Below are positions 53,810 through 64,000 of a stretch of 64,000 bases of DNA, piece after piece. The DNA comes from Gigantopelta aegis. Its lineage: Eukaryota; Mollusca; Gastropoda; Neomphalida; Peltospiridae. Each line of letters starts with the position of its first letter. The stretch's first letter is position 1. The translations under genes and the position numbers were made by a program. The notes below the pieces were generated by a model. That model saw only the letters and a program-made list of their open reading frames with translations. It did no database searches and was not told the origin of the DNA. Where the stretch lies: positions 69,630,695 through 69,694,694 of the forward strand of contig NC_054702.1 in assembly GCF_016097555.1 (NCBI RefSeq), read 5' to 3'.

Positions 53810-53955
53810 TAATGATAGGTTCAGACTACCAACTGTCATGCATATGCCGAAGTTGGCCAACTCGCCGATCTCTCGCTTTCTTCGACTGTCTAGTTGCTAG
53901 TCTGAGGGCTCTTACAACTTGTTTCTTGTCGTATACAACGATTAGTTGACAGAAG
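53810..53955. mobile_element. Fold-back element T, partial
   Basis: CAGACTACCAACTGTCATG and GAAGTTGGCCAACTCGCCG to GTCGTATACAACG, as in 58908-59146. Confidence 0.7.
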
Positions 53956-54012
53956 GAAAGAAATATTTGTTAATGACATCTCAGAGCATTTTAAAATTTC
54001 GATTATTTTGTG

Positions 54013-54745
<733 letters not shown>

Positions 54746-54797
54746 CGAGAAGAGAGAAATGGTACAAGACAAGATTGCCATTACTAGTCTATTGTCA

Positions 54798-55003
54798 TAA
54801 ACCAATGCCTCACGACTGGTGTATCAAAAACCGTTGAATGTCTGTGGTAAAGTGCATATAAAAAAGCCGTTGCTGCTAATGAAAAAAGTCAGCGTGTTTC
54901 TTCTAAAAACACGTGCCAAAATTACCCAATGTTTGACATCCAGTGACCGATGATCATTGAATCAATGTATTCTAGTGGTGTCGTTAAACACAACAAACTT
55001 GAC
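54798..55003 (+). mobile_element. SINE, head-truncated
   Basis: CACGACTGGTGTATCAAAAA to GTCGTTAAACACAACAAAC. Confidence 0.8.
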
Positions 55004-55740
55004 GGAGCAGTGATTAAGCCAGTACTTTAAGTCTCACTATAACTCAGCAGTCAGTGGCCTGGTAAGGACGGCGAGTGATCGCAATTTGTTCACCTAATGT
55101 GATATGATACGATGGTACCAGTCAAACTGTTCGCAAGCACTCGGTTTCCTGAATACACATGTATAAGCCACTTTTGTCCATTTGCGTGAACCGAGGAATT
55201 GGAGCGAAACTTATAAAAAATAATAAAATTAAAATTCATATAAAAACATATTATTCAGTTTTAAACACATACCAATTAAATAACTTTTTTGGGGGGTATA
55301 AATTTCAATGTAAATAAAACTTTTCTTTACAAATTACCATCATATTGCATAGGTTAATAGAACAGCCAAAGTACTGCATTTCCGTGTGCTGCATTATTGA
55401 TTATTTCAGTGAAAGTGCAAAGTGAAACTGCATACATTGGCTGTTCTAGCATTTTGTCTTCACCCCAGTATTAAAAATGATATTTAATCTATATAATTTG
55501 ATGATAATTTGTTAAGAAACTTGTTTTTATTTACATAGGCATTTAAAAAAAATAAAAATTGATTTGGTATGGATTTAAAACTTAATAATAAAATATTGTT
55601 ATACGCATTTTAAGTTTATTCATTGCAGAGTTACATGGCAATTCATCGGTCTCCTTTTGACGCAAACGAACTATACACAAGTTTTTCTCTCAGAAGCCAG
55701 GACAATTTTACCACCCATTTTAATTGTTTTCTAAAAAAAA
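55004..55740. other. Intergenic, no feature recognised
   Basis: AT-rich, no gene supported. The frame at 55623-56003 overlaps a microsatellite and has no motif. Confidence 0.4.
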
Positions 55741-55755
55741 CCCAGTTCTTAACAA

Positions 55756-55822
55756 ACACACACACACACACACGCACACACGCAAGCACGCACGCATGCA
55801 TGCATATACACACACACACACA
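55756..55822. repeat. (CA)n/(GCAC)n microsatellite
   Basis: CA, CGCA and TGCA units. Confidence 0.9.
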
Positions 55823-55856
55823 GAAAACAACAGAAAAATTAAATGAAAATTCATAT

Positions 55857-55906
55857 TTTATTGTTGTTGTTAATAATTCAAGACATTGTTTAAAATTCTT
55901 TTTATT
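55857..55906 (-). terminator. Candidate polyadenylation signals of insulin gene 2
   Basis: AATAAA on the minus strand at 55906-55901 and 55862-55857, about 175-220 bases after the stop codon. Confidence 0.45.
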
Positions 55907-56079
55907 TCATAAAAATGTATTTGTCACAATAATATGTATTCCATCAATATACAGGTTGCAGAGAAATACAAACGAAAACACATTTTCCAATTTGGTTTCA
56001 TAAGAGACGGTAAAACCTTTTTTAAAAAAAAACAATTTAGTTAGTTAGTTTAGAAAAGAGTTAGAAATAAACGTTCTCG

Positions 56080-56231
56080 TTAAGGACAGTACTCTATGAG
56101 TTCCTGTAATGAGCACTGGTTAAAACAGCACTCGCAGGTTGCGGTGGCCCCGCTTCGTTTCTCGAGATATTCCATGGCGGTTTTCTTTTCCAAAATTATT
56201 CTTTTCAGTCTGCTTATTGCGGTCAATGGAT
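56080..56231 (-). CDS. Insulin gene 2, A-chain exon
   Basis: The acceptor is TTATTTATTTGCAG (AG 56233-56232 on the minus strand). The exon encodes PLTAISRLKRIILEKK, the EKR site, the A chain and stop TAA 56082-56080. The two bases before the first full codon agree with a phase-1 intron. Confidence 0.92.
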
Positions 56232-56235
56232 CTGC

Positions 56236-56266
<31 letters not shown>

Positions 56267-56287
56267 AATAATAATACGAAATACAAC

Positions 56288-56336
<49 letters not shown>

Positions 56337-59300
56337 CAACATACTACTACTACTAATAAATACAATATAATAATAATAATTTAAAAAAAATTAAAAATAA
56401 TAATGGTTAATTGACTTTAAAATAATCAAATAGAAGTCTTTCCTAAAAAAAAAACCCGAGACAACCTTCCCCATAAAAAAATAACAAAACAAACACACAC
56501 GCACTCACACACACACACACTCACACACACACGCACACACACACGCGCGCGCACGCACGCACGCACACACACACACACACACGCCACCATCACAGCAACA
56601 ACAACTATAATTGTAAATATTATATTGTAGTGATTTAAACGGGGTTTACTTTCATACACATTGCACTGAAACTTCGTGCTTTGCATTCACATCCACGTCT
56701 GGTTGTGTTATGTACAGCCCTGTTTATAGGAAAGTGTAGAATAGTACACCGTTAGATGTCATATATTTTACATCGAGTTGTTTGAAAACGCATCTAATAA
56801 GCAAACGCGTCTTGGTGACGTTTTAAATCAAACACCTGTACGATAAATGGTATCTGACTAATATCATTCTAATTTTTTAGGCATCCCCAAATGAAAAAGA
56901 AAAAAGGCTAAACATTTTAAAAATACAACTACATGTATTTTATAGCACATTAAACAAACGCCTCAGAGCAATCAGTTTCATTTGTGATAATTTCATTGAC
57001 GTCCGGGTCATTATTGTGGAGCGGCAAGTCAGATGTATTCAAAGCAAACTCCCACACGTATGCGAAACATAGAGGTTATTACCCTCGTATTTCGGTATCG
57101 TCAATATCATATGTTAGGAATACATTATTTTTATTCCTAATATATGATATTGACGATACCGAAACACACGAGGGTAATAATCTGTTTATCATATAATCTC
57201 AAACTTAATACACCGTGTTTTTATAAACTGTGTACTCAACTTTAATTTCAGTTCGCCATTACTCGATATTCAAATAATAGCGTATAAATTCGTGACTTTG
57301 AATCTTTTTGAATGGAAACGAACATTTGGTAATTTTGACATATAGTCTCAAGAGAGGAAATCCGCCCCATTTTTCCATTAGTAGCAAGGGATCTGTTATA
57401 TGCATCATTCCACAGACAGGATAGCACATACCACGGCCTTTAATATTAATATACAAGTCGTAGTGCACTGGCTAGAACGAGATATAGCCCAATGGGCCCA
57501 CTGACGGGGATCGATCCCAAACCGACCGCGCATCAAGCGAGCGCTTTACCACTGGGCTACATCCCGCCCACGATAATTATGAATGTAGAGTTCAGCCAGA
57601 CCGAGCAGGAAAACGTCCGCTAGACTGGTTTATACGCTGGACGTTAAACCAAATGGTCATGTTGAGAACCAATCAAATACTTCGCGAACATTAGTTAAAC
57701 GTTTGCTCCTGAACTTGGGACTAGTGTGTCGTCGTAGTACGTTTGCTTACATATCAATAAAGGTAGTGCCATGATCTGATAAATTTACATCTAATGTGCA
57801 AAGTTATCAAATGCTGAAAGTATATGATATGAAAAATATCACATACTGTTATTACACTGGATACGCTATCAATTATATGATAAAACAGAAATATCACATA
57901 GTATTGTCTCCAACGGGTGTCTAAGAAGTATAAGGTAATCCTTTCCTGCAGAACGATAATTAGTTTTACTAAGGGGCGAAAATGATTTATTTTCACTTAC
58001 TTTCTACATTAAGAACAATATTTATACCATGTCACACCAAACAGCCATACTGAAAATGAGCGACTTCATATTATTACTAAACTTTCTACTATAATTGCTG
58101 TAAAAGGACATCATCTAATAACTAATTACAATCTGACCATGCAACATTAATTTGACAAATACAGATATAAGAAGCGAACAAGCGGATATATTACTGGAAT
58201 AAGATCTTGAACCAGACGTGCGTGAATAAATAATGTATTCTTTCCGGTGATTAGCGAAACCTGAACTAAGATGCAACGCCCACTGGAAATACAATTTGTT
58301 TTCGTATTGCAGTTTATTGATATCTGTACATGTGCATTGTGATGTACGAATTGCAATGTTTTTGCTGAATTTGTGAAAAATGAAAACAATTGGTTGTTAT
58401 AAGAATATTTTCATTAATTGTTAAATTGTTGCGTTGAAAATATACGCCTGCACGGCCGACTTAAAGGCCAATTTATCGAAGTTACTGACTCTGTTTTTAT
58501 GGTCTGATCATAGCGATTATTTTTGTCTTTTTACTTCATTGTGTCTTTCATGAATGTGATTCTTTTGTAGCTCTCTACACTATTTTTATTAATAATTTTA
58601 GAATTTTAAATGGATGTTGGTCATCATATATCTTGATTTTAACGCTCAAAAGCCAATGTTGTTTTGTTTAGTTGTTTTTGTGGGGTGCCGTTAAATAGTC
58701 ATTTATCGTCTTCAGATTAGCATAACATGTATTTTGAGTTACTACAAACACCGGGCAACCATTCATCGTCATCTAATTAGCATAATATGTAATTTGAGTT
58801 ACTACAAACACCGGGCAACCATTCATCGTCATCTAATTAGCATAATATGTATTTTGAGTTACAACAAACACCGGGCAACAACTGATAATTTACGCATAAC
58901 TGAACAGTAATGCTAGAATCAGACTACCAACTATCACGACGAAGTTGGCGAACTCGCCGATTTCTCAACTTCTAGCACTGTACAGTTGCTAGTCTTAGCA
59001 CTCTTGCAACTCGATTCTCGTCATATACAACTCCTACAGCCGATTAGTTGTTAATCTGAGCGCACCGGTCGTAAGTCGAGAATTGGGCAAATTACAACGC
59101 AACTGTCGAGTTGGCCAGCACCGTCGAGACAGTTGATGGTAGTACTAAACCAAATAACTTCCGGCTGGGTCAAAGTTCGAGGTGCACTTTTGACAGAGCA
59201 GTTAATACCACAAGTCCTGTGATTTGTGATAAATGTGAGTGTGCTGGTTGTAAAAACATAAATTACTTTGATCTGGGCAAAACATGTATGCAATTATATT

Positions 59301-60483
59301 TCATCTAGTACCACTGTGTTAAGTAGACTTGAGCTTGAAACATGTATGGGGTACCTATAAAAAATGTAACATAATTTTGTGAGGAACTAGAGTAGTCATA
59401 GACGCCACCCGTTATATCTGAAATAAGCAGCATGACCCCCAATTTTGTTTCTGATTCACTTTAAGGGTAAGTGGTGATAGTATTTATATATATGGTGTAT
59501 ATATCGATTTTCACGCTGCAGTTAGGAGGTTTAGCCACATATATTACTATTGTAGTCTATGGGATATGATTTTGTGATATACACTCTGACAGCTCGTGAC
59601 AAGTGAACATATTTCACTCGTCACATAAATTTGATAATAACTGGTAACTCGTTAATTATTCTCAAAATATGTCTCAAAACCTATATACTTTTTTGTATCC
59701 TCTTGTTTGAAGGAAGGAATGTTTTATTTGACAACGCACTCAACATATTATTTACGGCTATAATGACACAGAAAACCCACTGTTGCCGCTCCACGGGCTA
59801 CTCGTTTCGATTAGCAGAAAGAGATCTTTTATATGCACTATCCCACAGACGGAATAGGACATAGCATTGTCTTTGTTATGCTAGGGGCGGGAGGTAGCCC
59901 AGTGGTAAAGCGCACGCCTGATGCGCTCTCGGTCTAGGATTAACCTCTATCGGTGGGTCCATTGGGCTATTCCTCGTTCCAACCAGTACACCACGACTGA
60001 TATATCAAAGGCCGCGGTATGTGCTATCCAGTCTGTGGGATGGTGCATATAAAAGATCCCTTGCTACTAATTGAAAAATGTAGCGAGTTTCCTCTCTATG
60101 ACTGTGTCAACATGACCATATGTTTGACATCCAATAGACGATGATTAATAAATCAATGTGCCCTAGAGGTGTCGTTAACCAAAGCAGACGTGTTTGTTAT
60201 TATACCAATATTTGGACCCTGGCTGCAACCAAAACTCTCCCCCCCCCTCCCCCCAATTGGCCCTAGCAAAGTTGGACTGAACTTGTTGTTTCGTACCGCT
60301 TCGTATTAGTCGTCTGTGACATAAACTGTCCAGGGTGTTGGTGAAGGAGTCGCCACAGAGTCCGTTGACGTGCACCCGTCTTAACGACATCGTGTTGCAG
60401 ACTCGGGGACTTCCACCTGACCTGACCATCAAGGGGAACACGCCGAGAAGAAGCACGACAACAGACACCACTGATCCTTTCAT
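56080..60483 (-). CDS. Insulin-like preprohormone 2 (join 60483-60297, 56231-56080)
   Basis: A 112-residue secreted insulin-superfamily precursor. Seen: signal peptide about 1-22 (VVSVVVLLLGVFPLMV); B chain with Cys 29, 43 and 55, including CGDSFTNTLDSLC (C-x11-C); RR at 57-58 right after it; short C peptide with LKR at 71-73; EKR at 86-88 before the A chain, which contains CECCFNQC (Cys 95, 97, 98, 102) and final C111 followed by Pro. The extra Cys 29 and Cys 95 would form the fourth disulphide of molluscan insulin-related peptides. The intron is phase 1, as in gene 1. The chosen donor is GCG|GTACGA (GT 60296-60295), the only upstream site giving the right phase; ACAA|GTTCAG nearby has the wrong phase. 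An in-frame TAA precedes the ATG, so the start is firm. The signalling role is inferred from the family. Confidence 0.9.
56235..56400. repeat. (AAATA)/(AAT)n microsatellite abutting the A-chain acceptor
   Basis: AAAT tetramers then AAT triplets and ACT triplets. On the minus strand they read (TTTA)n and (ATT)n right up to TTTGCAG, supplying the T-rich tract of the splice site. Confidence 0.95.
56490..56584. repeat. (CA)n/(CG)n microsatellite
   Basis: CACACACGCAC, CGCGCGCGCAC units in the intron of insulin gene 2. Confidence 0.95.
56590..57075. other. Intronic (gene 2), no feature recognised
   Basis: No element supported. Confidence 0.4.
57076..57180. repeat. 105-bp hairpin
   Basis: Arms of about 46 bp: TTATTACCCTCGT...TTTCGGTATCGTCAATATCA, and the complementary TGATATTGACGATACCGAAA...ACGAGGGTAATAA. 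The arms differ by a 2-base bulge and one or two mismatches, around a loop of about 10 bp. It lies in the intron of insulin gene 2. It could be a MITE or a hairpin RNA precursor. Confidence 0.85.
57318..57571 (-). mobile_element. SINE family A, tail-truncated
   Basis: AACATTTGGTAATTTTGAC to CTTTACCACTGGGCTACATC and CCGCCC. Confidence 0.85.
57590..57714. mobile_element. Short MITE, copy 2 (GTTCAGCCA ends)
   Basis: GTTCAGCCAGACCGAGCAGG to CTCCTGAAC; 125 bp, same family as 15779-15902 with a decayed right end. Confidence 0.7.
57715..58700. other. Intronic (gene 2), no feature recognised
   Basis: AT-rich, no exon or element supported. Confidence 0.4.
58702..58880. repeat. 60-bp tandem repeat, three copies
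   Basis: Units with GAGTTACTACAAACACCGGG and CATCTAATTAGCATAATATG. Two are nearly identical, the first is diverged. Confidence 0.9.
58908..59146. mobile_element. Fold-back element T, copy
   Basis: TAATGCTAGAATCAGACTAC left; ACAGTTGATGGTAGTACTA right; AACTATCACGACGAAGTTGG inside. Confidence 0.75.
59150..59705. other. Intronic (gene 2), no feature recognised
   Basis: No supported feature. Confidence 0.4.
59709..59880 (-). mobile_element. SINE C/D tail half
   Basis: GGAAGGAATGTTTTATTTGA to CACTATCCCACAGACGG; head missing. Confidence 0.8.
59884..60182 (+). mobile_element. SINE family A, near full length, beside insulin 2 exon
   Basis: GGGGCGGGAGGTAGCCCAGTG to GTCGTTAACCAAAGCAGACG. TTTGTTAT occurs just before it (59871-59878) and just after it (60191-60198), a likely target duplication. 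It sits about 110 bp inside the intron from the B-chain exon donor, antisense to the gene. Confidence 0.85.
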
Positions 60484-60494
60484 TATATGTTAAC
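60297..60494 (-). CDS. Insulin gene 2, exon with signal peptide and B chain
   Basis: The acceptor is TTTGTGTTGCAG (AG 60496-60495). The exon begins GTTAACATATAATG, so the start codon is only 11 bases from the splice site. It ends at 60297 before donor GTACGA. The acceptor and ATG context are the same sequence that is repeated in the adjoining 77-bp array. Confidence 0.9.
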
Positions 60495-62359
60495 CTGCAA
60501 CACAAACATACAGTCAAAACTAGATTAAAGCTTCAAGCCAAATCATTATATGTTAGCCTGCAACACAAACATACAGTCAAAACTAGATTAAAGTAAACTT
60601 GTTAAAGCTTCAAGCCAAATCATTATATGTTAGCCTGCAACACAAACATACAGTCAAAACTAGATTAAAGTTAACTTGTTAAAGCTTCAAGCCAAATCAT
60701 TATATGTTAGCCTGCAACACAAACATACAGTCAAAACTAGATTAAAGTTAACTTGTTAAAGCTTCAAGCCAAATCATTATATGTTAGCCTGCAACACAAA
60801 CATACAGTCAAAACTAGATTAAAGTAAACTTGTTAAAGCTTCAAGCCAAATCATTATATGTTAGCCTGCAACACAAACATACAGTCAAAACTAGATTAAA
60901 GTAAACTTGTTAAAGCTTCAAGCCAAGTCATTATATATTAGCCTGCAACACAAACATACAGTCAAAACTAGATTAAAGTAAACTTGTTAAAGCTTCAAGC
61001 CAAATCATTATATGTTAGCCTGCAACACAAACATACAGTCAAAACTAGATTAAAGTAAACTTGTTAAAGCTTCAAGCCAAATCATTATATGTTAGCCTGC
61101 AACACAAACATACAGTCAAAACTAGATTAAAGTAAACTTGTTAAAGCTTCAAACCAAATCATTATATGTTAGCCTGCAACACAAACATACAGTCAAAACT
61201 AGATTAAAGTAAACTTGTTAAAGCTTCAAACCAAATCATTATATGTTAGCCTGCAACACAAACATACAGTCAAAACTAGATTAAAGTAAACTTGTTAAAG
61301 CTTCAAGCCAAGTCATTATATGTTAGCCTGCAACACAAACATACAGTAAAAACTAGATTAAAGTAAACTTGTTAAAGCTTCAAGCCAAGTCATTATATGT
61401 TAGCCTGCAACACAAACATACAGTAAAAACTAGATTAAAGTTAACTTGTTAAAGCTTCAAGCCAAATCATTATATGTTAGCCTGCAACACAAACATACAG
61501 TCAACACTAGATTAAAGTAAACTTGTTAAAGCTTCAAGCCAAATCATTATATGTTAGCCTGCAACACAAACATACAGTCAAAACTAGATTAAAGTAAACT
61601 TGTTAAAGCTTCAAGCCAAATCATTATATGTTAGCCTGCAACACAAACATACAGTCAAAACTAGATTAAAGTAAACTTGTTAAAGCTTCAAGCCAAGTCA
61701 TTATATATTAGCCTGCAACACAAACATACAGTCAAAACTAGATTAAAGTAAACTTGTTAAAGCTTCAAGCCAAATCATTATATGTTAGCCTGCAACACAA
61801 ACATACAGTCAAAACTAGATTAAAGTAAACTTGTTAAAGCTTCAAGCCAAGTCATTATATGTTAGCCTGCAACACAAACATACAGTCAAAACTAGATTAA
61901 AGTAAACTTGTTAAAGCTTCAAGCCAAATCATTATATGTTAGCCTGCAACACAAACATACAGTCAAAACTAGATTAAAGTAAACTTGTTAAAGCTTCAAG
62001 CCAAATCATTATATGTTAGCCTGCAACACAAACATACAGTCAAAACTAGATTAAAGTAAACTTGTTAAAGCTTCAAACCAAATCATTATATGTTAGCCTG
62101 CAACACAAACATACAGTCAAAACTAGATTAACTTGTTAAAGCTTCAAGCCAAATCATTATATGTTAGCCTGCAACACAAACATACAGTCAAAACTAGATT
62201 AAAGTAAACTTGTTAAAGCTTCAAACCAAATCATTATATGTTAGCCTGCAACACAAACATACAGTCAAAACTAGATTAAAGTAAACTTGTTAAAGCTTCA
62301 AACCAAATCATTATATGTTAGCCTGCAACACAAACATACAGTCAAAACTAGATTAAAGC
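60481..62359 (-). repeat. 77-bp tandem array, about 24 copies, of insulin 2 acceptor/ATG region
   Basis: Units start CATTATATGTTAGCCTGCAA on the plus strand and end AAGCTTCAAGCCAAAT, spaced 77 bp with a few single-base variants and two shortened units (the first, and one near 62128). On the minus strand each unit reads TGTATGTTTGTGTTGCAG, then GCTAACATATAATG, i.e. splice acceptor plus start-codon context. An 11-codon ORF (MIWLEALTSLL) ending in TAA follows, or 9 codons in the GTTAAC variant units. The first unit contains the real exon start of insulin gene 2, with TTAACC in place of TTAGCC. Confidence 0.97.
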
Positions 62360-63178
62360 CGCACACCCTAGTTCCATCCAGCGAAAAATAAATTATAATT
62401 TGATTAATCTACAAACCTGTAACACACTTAGATCACGTTTTTATCAAATGGAGTGAAAAAGCAGGTTTTATATCGATAAATACCATGGGAATCCCCATGT
62501 CCCAATTACTTGAAATAATTTTGAAAGTTTGTATTCTGATGTCACCGGTAGATGTCGCTCGAAGCACAACAGTGCCTACGTCACGACAAAGTTCACAGAC
62601 TTGGGGTGCGTTCTTTTCACCTCTCCTGGACATGTTCCAAATGTTCTGTCCTGGTTGTATCCCCTCTCCAAATATCGTAGGACTTAGCAAATTTATTGGT
62701 TTTAAGGGTTTGTAACGTTTTGTATTAAGATACTTACTTGTCTGAACTTTGTTGTTACTGAAAATGTTCATGAACTGTGAAGAAAAATCTCACAAATGAA
62801 CAACAACAAATCGGATGTTGAAACTTGATTGCGCGAACCGTGCACGAGAAAACAAATCGAACCAAAATGATAACGGTCACGTGGTATACCAACGTCTGTG
62901 ACATTGAAATGGAAATATCCCGCCTAAAAATAGATTAGACTTTGTCTGCTCAACGATTTTTTCTCAAACGTGCGTCCGTTTTTCAGAAATACGAAAAATG
63001 CATTTTGTGGTATTACAAACACCAGGATTACCAGGATTACCAAAAAACACTTCAAGTGAATGGAAATGTATATTCTAAATAATAAACGGTACGTAAAGTG
63101 CAATTTTATTTGTGAAAAAATGGGTTTAATAGCGAAAAACAATGCCGTAATGGTTAACAACTAGCTGTAACTAGGGTG
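62360..63178. mobile_element. Insert between repeat arrays, with 12-bp inverted ends
   Basis: CACACCCTAGTT at 62362-62373 and AACTAGGGTGTG at about 63167-63178 are exact inverted repeats located where the arrays stop and resume. TTAAAG flanks both sides but is also part of the repeat. No transposase is recognised. It may be a non-autonomous DNA transposon inserted into the array. Confidence 0.5.
62738..62775 (-). other. Candidate upstream exon of insulin gene 2
   Basis: On the minus strand CAGACAA|GTAAGTATC is a near-perfect splice donor (GT 62737-62736). TTTTTCTTCACAG, an acceptor-like sequence, lies about 37 bases upstream, and a CACGTG motif is further up near 62880. If used, it splices over the 77-bp array to the B-chain exon. 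It is supported only by splice-site quality. Confidence 0.4.
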
Positions 63179-63184
63179 TGTCCG

Positions 63185-63740
63185 TTTAAAGTAAACTTAT
63201 TACAGCTTCAAGCCAAGACATTATATGTTAGCCTGCAAAACAAACATACAGTAAAAACTAGATTAAAGTAACCTTCCTACGTGCAAGAAATGTGTTAGTA
63301 AACTTGTTTAGGTTTCAAGCCCAGTCATTATATGTTATCCTGCAAAAGACAAAATAGTCAAAATTAAATTAAAGTAAATTCCGTTCGTGCATGAGATGTC
63401 AGTAAATCTGTTAAGGTTTCACGCCAAGACATTATATGTTAGACTGAAAAACAAACATTATATTTAAAAAAAGTTCATACATGCATAAAATATGTTAGTA
63501 AATCTGATAAAGTTTCAAGTCAAGTCGTTATATGTTAGCCTGCAAAACAAAAATACAGTCACAATTAAATTAAATTTTAAATTCCTTTCGTGAATGGAAT
63601 ATGTTAGTAAATATGATAAAGCTTCAAGTCAAATCGTTATATGTTAGCCTGCAAAATAAAAATAAAACCGAAATTTATTTTAACATGTAACGTGCATGAA
63701 ATAATATGTTAGTAAATCTGTTAAAACTTCAAGCTTCGTG
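63185..63740 (-). repeat. Diverged array of the same repeat, longer units
   Basis: About five copies of ATTATATGTTAGCCTGCAAA-like blocks at about 100-117-bp spacing. They contain the 77-bp motifs plus an extra segment of about 28 bp (ACGTGCAAGAAATGTGTTAG type) that is absent from the homogeneous array. The divergence shows it is older. Confidence 0.85.
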
Positions 63741-64000
63741 ACCCTGGATATATAACACAATCGTCAAAAAGATTCTACTGTAAAGAAAAAGTTAATTACA
63801 AAGAAAAACCCGTTAAGGCTGTAATATTAAATAAATCAAAATTCTATGCACGAATCTTTTCATAAATTACGTCATTCGTCAGTATCCTTTAGCTGACATC
63901 GTTAATCTAGGTCAAAAAAAAAATACTGTTTGCTATTTCAGTGCTTAAAAGTCGTTCTACAGTGGGAATTAGTACAATACATTTAATTTATGATAACTTT
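63741..64000. other. Window end, no feature recognised
   Basis: AT-rich DNA. A promoter of insulin gene 2 could lie here or beyond the window. Confidence 0.35.

Noticed and set aside
60481..62359. CRISPR-like array
   Set aside because: Units are identical throughout with no unique spacers, 77 bp long, AT-rich, and the window is eukaryotic; it is a tandem repeat.
62433..62771. 112-codon minus-strand frame between the arrays
   Set aside because: It crosses a strong splice donor at 62737 and has no recognised domain; codon use looks random.

Overview
This is eukaryotic, AT-rich, intron- and repeat-laden DNA, almost certainly from a mollusc and most likely a gastropod. The evidence is two insulin-like preprohormone genes with the extra cysteine pair typical of molluscan insulin-related peptides, set among dense tRNA-derived SINEs, Tc1 transposons, LINE fragments, MITEs and long microsatellites. 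No prokaryotic gene organisation, tRNA, rRNA or CRISPR array is present. Most long open frames are microsatellite or SINE translations.

Real genes. (1) Insulin-like gene 1, plus strand: TATA box near 16436, candidate exon 1 about 16466-16566, exon 2 at 19953-20208 (signal peptide, B chain, start of C peptide), a 13.9-kb repeat-filled intron, and exon 3 from 34118 with the A chain and stop at 34275. (2) Insulin-like gene 2, minus strand: exon with signal peptide and B chain 60494-60297, A-chain exon 56231-56080, and a possible upstream exon ending at 62738. Both genes have a phase-1 intron in the C peptide, the B-chain spacing C-x11-C and the A-chain pattern CxCCx3Cx8C. They lie tail to tail about 22 kb apart and look like diverged duplicates.

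Layout. 1-200: 3' end of a Tc1 transposase. 201-16,000: intergenic, with LINE 3' fragments (4.2-5.6 kb, 14.3-14.7 kb), a pair of TTAA-ended MITEs, a solo LTR at 7558-8739, SINEs and a possible Cys-rich peptide pseudogene near 1.5 kb. 16.4-34.4 kb: insulin gene 1, its introns packed with SINEs and carrying a Tc1 element at 25.5-27.0 kb. 34.5-56 kb: intergenic, with a second copy of the solo LTR (35233-36511), a decayed reverse-transcriptase LINE (40.6-42.2 kb), a dead Tc1 (44.1-44.9 kb), a minisatellite (51.4-52.0 kb) and a large GA-based satellite (54.0-54.7 kb). 55.9-60.5 kb: insulin gene 2. 60.48-62.36 kb: about 24 copies of a 77-bp tandem repeat beginning exactly at gene 2's splice acceptor and start codon. 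63.2-63.74 kb: an older, diverged array of the same repeat.

The most unusual feature is the 77-bp array. On the strand of insulin gene 2 every unit repeats a splice-acceptor-like sequence, the ATG context and a short upstream ORF. SINE families are lettered as follows. A: head with TAGCCCAGTGG. B: head with TAGCTCAGTCGG. C/D: tail with GTCGTTAAATAAAACATTT, D with a head starting GGCCTCGGTGGCGTCGTGG. E: GGCCTCGGTGG head with a TTGAACCTTAATTGG tail. F: short element with GACACCCCAGCACGA.
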